Shown here: one piece after another, positions 56,709 to 64,000 of the stretch
Layout of the letters: each line of letters opens with the position of its first letter
Position numbering within the stretch: the stretch's first letter is position 1
Source of the DNA: Symsagittifera roscoffensis
Taxonomy: Eukaryota > Xenacoelomorpha > Acoela > Convolutidae
Direction of reading: 5' to 3'
Assembly: GCF_963678635.1 (NCBI RefSeq)
Contig: NC_087067.1
Coordinates: 37,950,686 to 38,014,685, forward strand
DNA: 64,000 nt
The notes under the pieces: model-generated
Seen by the model: only the letters and a program-made list of their open reading frames with translations
Told to the model about the DNA's origin: nothing
Database searches by the model: none
Program-made: the position numbers and the translations under genes

Positions 56709-59700
56709 CTAAATTATCAATCCAAGGTCAAGGTCAAGCACCAATAAATTCATGCACATCACATCACGTTGATTGGCGTGGCCATTTAATAATAACCTAA
56801 AGCAAAATATGTACAATAGCGTTGATGTCTTGCAACAGATTTAGTTAGCTAGAACAGTGCACCTTCTAGACGGAACTGTATTGGATCAGGAAGTTCATTG
56901 ACCTTCATTTGAGAGATTATTAACTCGAGAGTCTCGTGAGCCGTAGTCATCGTGAGATTGATATGAAAAAACTATGTAAATTGAACCTCATTCCATTTTA
57001 AGACAAATTTAAGAAACCAAACCTTATACAAACTCTATAAAACATCAACACTTAACAAAGACTGCGTCGCGAACTTCAGATCGCGATCACATAGAGTGAT
57101 ACAATAATCCTACGACACAAATTGAAATTATTCATCACATAGGCACACCGTACAATGTGATGAATACAATAACAAGCTTCGAACATAGGCAGGGGCGGAT
57201 TGCGGGAGCAGAAGTCCAGCCCCCTCAGGGATCCCCCCTTCCGACTCATAGGTTCCCCTTTTGTTACTATTTTTAGACATCCATTTGTGCCTAACAGACA
57301 TTGAAATTATTCTAAGGTCTCCTTTGACGCCAATATATACTAATCTTGAGGTGGGAGCGTTTGCAGAAAAAACGCAATTTTTTGGTCATAAATTTGCAAA
57401 AACCTTTGGAAGGGCTCAGAAAATTCAATTTACGAACAAATTTTCAAAATCGGAAATACTCTAGAACCGCTCCTGTATTTATGTATGTGTGGTATGTACG
57501 TGTACAGGGGCGGATTTAGGGGGGAGGGGGCGGACGACCCCCCTCCTCAGGGATTCGACCCAGGGGCGGATCTAGGAATTTTGAAAAAACAGTCAAAAAA
57601 GCCGATTTAGGGCACTTTTTGAAAAATTTTGACAAAAAAAATCGCGTTTTTTTGGCGCGCGCTCCCCCTCAAACTTAGTATATATTGGCGCCTTTAGAAA
57701 AATTTTAGGGTCGGTCGGCCAAAAATGGATTTCTGAAAAAGTATCAAAGGGGGACCCTTTGGGTCGGCAGGGGGTCGAATCCCTGAGGGGGGGCGTCCGC
57801 CCCCCCCCTAAATCCGCCCTTGATTCGACCCCCTGCCGACCCAATGGGTCCCCCTTTATACTATTTTGAAATATCCATTTTTGGTGACGGACCCTAAAAT
57901 TTTTCTAAAAGCGCCTTTGGCGCCAATATGTAAAATTTTTGAGGGGGGAGCCCGGGCCGAAAAAAAAACATTTTTTGGTCAAAATTTTCCAAAAAAAGTC
58001 TTTTTTGACCTGCTTTTTCAAAAAATTGCCTGCGGCGCAGAAAATTTGGCTAAACCAGCGTCTTTATAGTGCTTTAGGAGGGCTCGGGGAATCTATTTGA
58101 TCGACCTAATAAAAAGGCGTCAAAATTTTCGAAAATTTTTTGAAAATCCGCCCCCCCCCCCTCGAGAAAATCCTAGATCCGCCCCCTGTGTGTGTTTGTG
58201 TGTGTGTGTATGTATGTATGTATGTATGATGTATGTATGTATGAACAGAGGTGAAGGAATATAAAAACCATCCTCTTCGAATATCTCTGAACTGCGCTTC
58301 ACCCACCTTTCAAAATATCAATTTTTGTGCTTGCTTTCCGTGGTATTATGGCTAAATGCGTGATGTTACGATGTAAAATATAAAGAACAAATCAATTCAT
58401 ATTTTTCGGTTTGTTCGCCATGCCAAATTTGATTGCATTATGAGAAAATTAAAGAAGCTTTTTCAAAACTGAATTTGAAAGGTGGGCCGGGAGTGGAAAA
58501 GCTCTTTGCACTTTTATTATTGGCTTTTTTCATAACACTAATATAATCAGAGAAAATTGGTTTATATGTATTTTTATTCTGCTAGGAATTCACTTTTTTC
58601 GAAGCATTTGCATTTTTGTTATCGAAGATGAAAGCGTGCCTTCCATTTGAACATGAATTGAACTTGACAATAAATCAAGTCAAACCGCGAAAAAACAAAT
58701 CTGACCGTGAAAAAAAACGAAAAAAACAACTAGACCCATATTAGTGTCTTAACTACGTTTATTGATACTGAAAGTTTTACGTGCATTTTTCAATTTCAAC
58801 GAAACAGCAAATTTTGGCAGTTTGGCAAACAAGTTTTAAAATCATATGATTAAAAAAAAACAGCATGGACAAACTTTCTGGAAAAAAGAGAAACACGACT
58901 ACAATTAGTTTTCACTGGATTCAGAAACATTTGATAGCACAATATTATTATTTAAATTTATCGCCATTACAATGGCCTATTTTAAGAACCTAATTAATTT
59001 TCCTTGATCGACGAAAATTCAAAACCCCTAATTAACTTCCTTTTTTATCAATTATTTCCAAAGCCATTTCCTATGCTGTAAAGAATACAACGTAATGTTT
59101 TTTCATATCGATGTTTGTTATCGAAAAGCTTAAAATGAGCTCCGCGTGGGAGAAAAAATGAACGTAGTCGAATAGACAGTTGGAACAGCGTTAATGAATT
59201 CAGCTGCAGAGTTTCATAGAACAGAGGAGCCGCACTGGCGTAAAGCTATTCGATTGCAAGAAACGAATGACGTTTTTTATTTAAATAAAAAACAAATGGG
59301 AGACATCTGACTGCGATTCTATCTATTTCTCTGTTATTTCAAAAATCAAAGTTCTCGCTTATTTTCAACTTTTTTTTCGAAAGAAAAAAATTGAGCACTA
59401 CCTAGTAAATAAATGAGAAAAAGCTTCAAAAAATAAAATGTCAATCCATCGAATAGGATAGGCAAACGTGAACAAATTTTGGGATTTTCTTCAGAGAAAA
59501 ACATACGACGCTAATCAATAAAGTCAAATCTACTTCCTTTATTAACAGAGTGGTTACAAAATCTTAACCCAGTTACAAAACATAGTATTACCTAATATTT
59601 AAAAATGTAGCAGATACTTTGAAAAAAAGTTGGTATAGATAAAATTAACGCAAGGACAACCACTACACTTAGCATCCGACTATCTGCTTTTAAAGACAGA

Positions 59701-62700
59701 CAGTTTTCCATCTGCGCCAAGGGAGCTAAAACCAGTCAAAAACATTATTTCCTATAAAATTCCAATCTCGCTCAGAAACGATGGCAATTATGCATGTATC
59801 AATGAGTTCCATTTTTGAGACTAAAACATTGGAAAAAAGTTTAACCGTAAAATAATACTGCGCTCCGATCTTGTTACCATCCATAAGCCGAGAAGAAGCC
59901 GCCGCTGATGGGTGCCCAAAACTGCACGAGAACATAAATTCCCGTAATCCATCATTAGCGAAAATCTACTTGATTAATTTTAAATATACAAATCTCTTCT
60001 GATTTTTTTAAAACTTGATCACACATACTTTGCGCTCTCTTCGTATGCTGCCAGTGCTTCGCTCAGTTCTTGGTTGAAGTCCTCCGTCGGGTGCAAAAAG
60101 GGTCTCTGTCATTCCTGTCTCTCCCGCCGCATTCGGCCCCATATCCCCCTCCCCAGTCGCGTGAAATACTCTGGCATATAAGCTGTCGGGTATCGTACTC
60201 GCTCAGATCGAAGTCTAAAGTAATGACAAAATTTGCTCATTTAGTTAACAATTATTCAACTACCATATTCAGTTGCCTTTCAAATGAACATGCATTNNNN
60301 NNNNNNNNNNNNNNNNNNNNNNNNNNNNNNNNNNNNNNNNNNNNNNNNNNNNNNNNNNNNNNNNNNNNNNNNNNNNNNNNNNNNNNNNNNNNNNNNNNNN
60401 NNNNNNNNNNNNNNNNNNNNNNNNNNNNNNNNNNNNNNNNNNNNNNNNNNNNNNNNNNNNNNNNNNNNNNNNNNNNNNNNNNNNNNNNNNNNNNNNCTTC
60501 TTTGCTTCTAAATGAGATCGATATTACTAAGAAAGGCAAGTTATTTTTCTGATTGAGAGCAAAAGACTCACTGCGAGGTATTGGTGTCCTGTTGGATAGC
60601 CTGTATGTGGGTATAGATCCTGTCAGTCTTAGATCTGCTAGTCGAACTCTTCGTCTTCTCGTCGCAGCCATCACTCTCGTCTAGAGCTGCCCCAGTTAGC
60701 TTCAGCGCCTTACCCACTATCAGAAATGGCTTATCAAATGGGGACAGTTCGAGGATCTTGAGTAAGGCGTCCTTTAAAGCATCCCTCAGAAAGTCTATTC
60801 TGATCACGTTGATCAGGTTCCCATATCCATCCGAAACTACTTCCTAAATGAAATATACTTTTTTCCATTTAGACATTGTTCCAGCGGCTTTAAACGCAAA
60901 AAAGATTGAGGCGATGAAAACTGATAATAGACGAATGTTCGTCGATTGATATTACCATGCTATCCACATTACAAATCCACATCACATACCATTGAAATAA
61001 TTATTTGGTTTTGATGCAACCTAATTTTAAACTTTGACGCACTCATGATTTTATTTTCTGTTTTTAGCACCTATATGTTAAGCGGAGCTTCACATCAAAT
61101 TTAAATTGAATTGATTTAAACAGAATATAATGGCAGATCAACTCACTCCCATGTTGAGGTACAGTTCGCATATGAAGAGGAGCACTCCCTCCAGCTTCTG
61201 GTGGTTGGAGGCCGACTGATTCTTGATCAGCTGTCCCATTTTGTCCACTTCCAATCGCACTCTACAAAAATAAACAAATTGTTCGATGCATTTTTGGCTT
61301 CACAACTTGGATTCTAGTCTTTCTTTTCCTAAATCTTCACTTCTCTTCTTTCTTTTCCTAAATCGCCACTTTTCTTTTCGTAAATCTTCATTTCTAGTCT
61401 ATATTTTTCTTAAATTCTATTCAACTCAAAACAGGAAACAAATCGATGAATGAAAGTAATTTTATAAACCCATTTTCTGTTGGAACATGAAAAAAAAATT
61501 ACGGAGCCTTTTCTGAATTTTGGATAACTGTTTTAAGCATCCCAAGGTACGTTAGCATGACATGCATATCTGCATGTAATGTCGAGCATATTTCCTTGTG
61601 AAGATCTTGTTAAATTTTAAGTAGCCTGGCCTCTGAGAGACCATTTCACATTTGAACAAATTTAGTGGGAGCATTGTACTGTTATGGTGGTACTGAAGCC
61701 ACAAATGCTTTCCTTTCCTCAATCCAAATGCCGATTCAGCTCAAAACTGAAGTGTTCTCTTTATCTCTCTATTTATTTTTTAAATAATACGCAATAGCTG
61801 TACATCTTTCGCTTTTGCGCTCGTATGTGAAATATACGTCTAGATAACTACAGTTCAATTCACCATTCATAAAAAAAATAGTCGAATGCAAGTTTCCGTC
61901 ATTATTTTTAAAACTTATTGATTTTAACAATAGATATAGACAAAAAATCTGCTTGAATTTTCTACATGTATTTCCAGTTACATGTAATTCCATGCCCTCG
62001 AGTTGCCTTGTCATTGAGATTCCGAATTATACTAAGTTCTTCAGACTTTTTTTGAAATAAAAGTCAGGTGGAAATTCTATTCTTCGCCTCGGCATGTTTC
62101 GACTAGACAATTTACACTTGAGGGCTGCATTCAATTTCTCTTCATCCCCGATAAGCTGATTTTAAATAAAATCAAGGTGAAAAGGCTGACAAAATTGACA
62201 TGCTTTTGATCATAGAGCAGTTGAAAGACTTAAAATGATCACAAGGGTAAACTTGGGGAAGAATATGTGTTTCAAATAAAAACAAATTAAGAAAATTTAG
62301 AAAAAAAACAGAAACGGTCGGTTGCTGTGCAACTAGCACAAAACGCTCCTAACAAATTATCACTTTGATGCAAATTTGGGCAAAAAAATGAACTATAGAA
62401 TATTGTTTTATTAACTTTTTAAGGCTTCGCGTTTTGCCGCAGAGGAAAAGACAATGAGATCAATCATGATTTTACGGAAAACGGCTTGGAAAATTTAAAA
62501 AGTTTGCTCTTTCCTCAAAACTAAACGCTTACCAAGAAGAGAACAGCAAAAAATGCGAATTTTGAAGCGAAGATATTCAGACCCGTTTATCTTAACACTG
62601 GGAAAAATTCATTTAATTGTTATCTCTTAATAAGACCGAAAAAATTTCAATTTGTTGTCGCTCAAACCTACGCGATGTGTCATTGCGGTACCCGAATTTC

Positions 62701-64000
62701 ACAAAAAAAAAAAACATCCGAATTCAATGTTTCTCCACACATTCGGTGTCTGGACAATGAATGAATAATCTGTTTAGCAGGTAATTTCATGGTCTGTCTG
62801 ACTTTTCCTGAGGTTGTTTATGTGAAATACTTACAAGTTGAGAATACACAAAATTAAATGTACATGTTTGCCGAAGGTCAAATTAAATATGAAAGTGAAT
62901 TAAATATGAAAAAAACTCCTGCAATATTCAGTACTGAACCTATGAAACAATGTTAATGATTAGGCACGATACAGCGCGCAAGTTTAATAGTGCACTTAAT
63001 TTTAATTAAAACATCACTTTTTTATAGCTCCCCTCTCCGGATTTGGAATCTAAGAATTTCTTTTGTTTTCATTTTTTTCGCGGGTGAATAGCCTTAATTG
63101 GGGATACTTACGTAGTGAAGAAGTGTTCCTTGAAGCGAAAGCTGAGTTGTTCCGGCAAACAGAGGTAGTGGGACAATTTAGCACCTGTGAACCGGAAGTT
63201 CTCCTCCGACACGCTCTAAAACAAAATAACAACCCATCACAATAGTGGTTTAACGTTGAATCTCCAAAGAAACGATACATTTTGTTGGTATCTGGGTGAA
63301 AAAACTAAAGACAGACAGACAAAACTTGTCAAAAATATTCTTTTAGAATAATACTTAAATACATATAATGTTAACCCGTCAATATATTCAAAAACTAATT
63401 AATTTTTCTGTGTTGTGTATTTTGTTTAGTAACTATGTCAAATTATGTTATTCTCAAATATAGATTTCTAAATCTCGCTTGAACTGATGTTGGTTATATA
63501 AACACCAGCGGATAATTTCCTGAAATTAGAGAAACGAAAAACAACTGACCCATGTAACTAGAATATGCGCCAGCTTCTCACTCGTTTCCATCTTGACCTT
63601 CCCACAGTTCAGTGCTGACACCAGGTAGGGAACCAGATGGTCGAACAGATCTGGCTGCCACGTCAGAGTGTACAGCGTCTCTCTGAACTGATTCAGAACC
63701 GTATCCATATCCTCATTACCCGTTCGTTGATCTCTCAACAATGGGGGTCTCTCTTTCATATTTAGGGATCTGGCCACGTGGTGATGTCTGCTCCCGTTAT
63801 GTCCGTTCGGCACCCCGTTGCTACTATGATGCTGGTGCATTTGGTGTCCATTAGCTCCGTTATTAAGTCCTGATCGTCTAGAGGAGTGGTTGTTGGTATG
63901 TTGTTGTTGAGCCATGTTAGCACCATTGTAGTACCCCTCGTGACCACGAAGGTAACCGTGTTGATGCATTGCGTACATTGCGGCGGAATGTTTAGAATTA
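56471..64000 (-). CDS. PAIP1: PAIP1-like poly(A)-binding protein-interacting protein, six exons, 5' partial
   Basis: Minus-strand gene. Exons 64000-63550, 63215-63112, 61261-61147, 60843-60572, 60214-60029 and 56708-56471 join in phase, all with GT-AG borders. A His/Asn/Gly-rich N-terminal part is followed by a MIF4G domain. Its helices read 'FRETLYTLTWQPDLFD', FTGAKLSHYLCL, GVLLFICELYLNMG, RIDFLRDALKDALLKI and ALKLTGAALD. The family's 'SGAGD' and an acidic PAM1-like end (NDDEEAAFAMFLQENE) come next, then a short poly-Gln run. PAIP1 bridges PABP and eIF4A/eIF3 to stimulate translation in the cytoplasm. Exon 5 has one in-frame TGA (60109-60111) although both its splice phases agree. The coding frame is open to the window edge, and the first ATG in view is at 63976-63978. 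Intron 4 holds the assembly gap. Confidence 0.85.
57190..57475 (-). mobile_element. hAT-like MITE
   Basis: 286 bp, beginning CAGGGGCGGATTGCGGGAGC and ending TAGAACCGCTCCTG. Internal blocks match the family. The flanking 8-mers (AACATAGG and TATTTATG) do not match. Confidence 0.6.
57505..58188 (-). mobile_element. hAT-like MITE, split by a nested copy
   Basis: Outer element beginning CAGGGGCGGATTTAGGGG and ending CTAGATCCGCCCCCTG. The element is interrupted at 57561-57822 by another family member. Without the insert and its duplication it would be about 414 bp. Flanking 8-mers (TACGTGTA and TGTGTGTT) match only partly because the right flank is a microsatellite. Confidence 0.7.
57561..57822 (+). 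mobile_element. hAT-like MITE nested in a relative, perfect 8-bp duplication
   Basis: 262 bp, beginning CAGGGGCGGATCTAGG and ending CTAAATCCGCCCTTG. It is flanked by ATTCGACC on both sides (57553-57560 and 57823-57830). The host sequence is a family member in the opposite orientation, and removing the insert and one ATTCGACC restores its normal order. Confidence 0.85.
58187..58242 (+). repeat. (GT)n/(ATGT)n microsatellite
   Basis: TGTGTGTGTTTGTGTGTGTGTG followed by ATGT repeats, directly at the right end of the outer hAT-like MITE. Confidence 0.9.
60029..60214 (-). CDS. PAIP1: PAIP1-like exon 5, with in-frame TGA
   Basis: 186 nt. The acceptor is CATTACTTTAG and the donor is AA|GTATGT. The phase set by exon 4 (two bases) and by exon 6 (one base) agree on one frame: 'YMPEYFTRLGRGIWGRMRRE', then TGA at 60109-60111, then RPFLHPTEDFNQELSEALA. 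The alternative frame (from AC|TTC) ends at another stop and fits neither neighbour. The TGA may be a sequencing error near the gap, a null allele, or real readthrough/recoding. Confidence 0.7.
60297..60496. other. Assembly gap, 200 N
   Basis: Exactly 200 Ns within the intron between PAIP1-like exons 4 and 5. The round size suggests a default gap of unknown true length. Confidence 0.99.
60572..60843 (-). CDS. PAIP1: PAIP1-like exon 4
   Basis: 272 nt, phase 0 in and phase 2 out. It encodes 'RIDFLRDALKDALLKILE', 'VGKALKLTGAALD' and, after a Lys/Ser-rich insert, RIYTHIQAIQQDTNTS, the last MIF4G helices. The donor CA|GTGAGT overlaps a would-be stop, so reading on without splicing ends the frame immediately. 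Confidence 0.88.
61147..61261 (-). CDS. PAIP1: PAIP1-like exon 3
   Basis: 115 nt. The first base completes a Thr codon. It encodes 'VRLEVDKMGQLIKNQ' and GVLLFICELYLNMG, the central MIF4G helix pair. The acceptor is ATTTTTGTAG and the donor is GGA|GTGAGT. Confidence 0.88.
61262..63111. other. PAIP1-like intron 2
   Basis: 1.85 kb, AT-rich. The right part (62550-63105) is a family D repeat that reaches the donor of exon 2. No other coding sequence recognised. Confidence 0.6.
62550..63105 (+). repeat. Dispersed repeat family D, copy 2
   Basis: Contains 'CTCAAACCTACGCGATGTGTC', 'GCGCAAGTTTAATAGTGCACTT' and 'GTGAATAGCCTTAATTGGGGA', all present in 51740-52410. Its right end lies about six bases from the exon 2 donor. 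Confidence 0.5.
63112..63215 (-). CDS. PAIP1: PAIP1-like exon 2
   Basis: 104 nt, phase 0 in and phase 2 out. The acceptor is TTATTTTGTTTTAG and the donor is AC|GTAAGT. It encodes SVSEENFRFTGAKLSHYLCL, matching the PAIP1 'PNFSYMGARLCNYLS' helix. A family D repeat ends within a few bases of the donor. Confidence 0.88.
63550..64000 (-). CDS. PAIP1: PAIP1-like exon 1 in view (5' end outside)
   Basis: Open from the window edge. ATG at 63978 gives MYAMHQHGYLRG, but the frame is also open upstream, so the true start may be further right. A low-complexity His/Asn/Gly stretch is followed by 'MDTVLNQFRETLYTLTW' and ends 'LAHILVTW' with donor TGG|GTCAGT. It contains the first helices of the MIF4G domain. 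Confidence 0.85.

Larger units (their letters stand above)
56709..60028. other. PAIP1-like intron 5, repeat-rich
   Basis: A 3.3-kb intron. It contains the hAT-like MITE cluster at 57190-58188 and a (GT)n/(ATGT)n microsatellite. Right of 58240 it is AT-rich, and I see no further feature. Confidence 0.6.

Noticed and set aside
58106-58306. Minus-strand frames rich in His/Thr/Tyr
   Set aside because: Translations of the GT/ATGT microsatellite and the MITE end.
60070-60674. Open frames crossing the 200-N gap
   Set aside because: Their length is created by unknown bases; the real coding sequence here is PAIP1-like exons 4 and 5 on the minus strand.

Overview
This is an AT-rich invertebrate metazoan nuclear window. 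It carries exons with GT-AG splice sites, kilobase-scale introns and heavy repeat load. The phylum cannot be fixed from the sequence alone. Two genes are recognisable with confidence. On the plus strand at 2320-7988 lie the last six exons of a calbindin/calretinin-family calcium-binding protein, with four EF-hands visible and the 5' exons outside the window or unseen. On the minus strand, entering from the right edge and ending at 56471, lie six exons of a PAIP1-like protein (MIF4G domain plus a C-terminal acidic PABP-binding-like motif). Exon 5 of that gene has one in-frame TGA, and intron 4 contains a 200-N assembly gap. A third, weaker candidate is a TATA-preceded signal-peptide exon at 39728-40089, with possible downstream cysteine-bearing exons near 42.8-43.1 kb.

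Most of the rest is transposon and satellite DNA. 1-8 kb: calbindin exons in introns filled with a foldback MITE, three copies of a B-type dispersed repeat and a hAT-like MITE with a perfect 8-bp target duplication. 8.7-14.55 kb: one decayed Ty3/Gypsy-type LTR retrotransposon with both LTRs. 14.6-20.6 kb: no gene seen; a tRNA-like fragment and a diverged tandem duplication. 20.6-26.6 kb, minus strand: a broken SUV4-20-like SET domain, a Gypsy integrase tail remnant and a possible orphan exon. 26.7-32.2 kb: a 5.5-kb minisatellite of 11-bp units with 370-495-bp higher-order periodicity and a nearly exact 1,841-bp tandem duplication. 32.2-33.5 kb: a 5'-truncated non-LTR retrotransposon (CR1/Jockey-like) lodged in that array. 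33.5-34.6 kb: a second minisatellite of 9-bp units. 35.5 kb: a strongly G-rich tract. 36.0-37.1 kb: a Merlin/ISXO2-type DNA transposon with TIRs and a near-perfect 8-bp target duplication but a dead transposase. 38.8 kb: a hAT-like MITE with a perfect target duplication. 43-53 kb: no confident gene; dispersed repeats, tRNA-like fragments and a 3 x 141-bp tandem repeat. 57.2-58.2 kb: a nest of hAT-like MITEs inside the last PAIP1 intron.

The two real genes are not a functional unit: one is a cytosolic calcium buffer/sensor and the other a translation regulator. I found no CRISPR, operon or clearly new defence-like system. The strongest oddities are the satellite architecture, the in-frame TGA in PAIP1, the intact sixth EF-hand, the broken SET domain, and several TE families whose boundaries can be read from target duplications.
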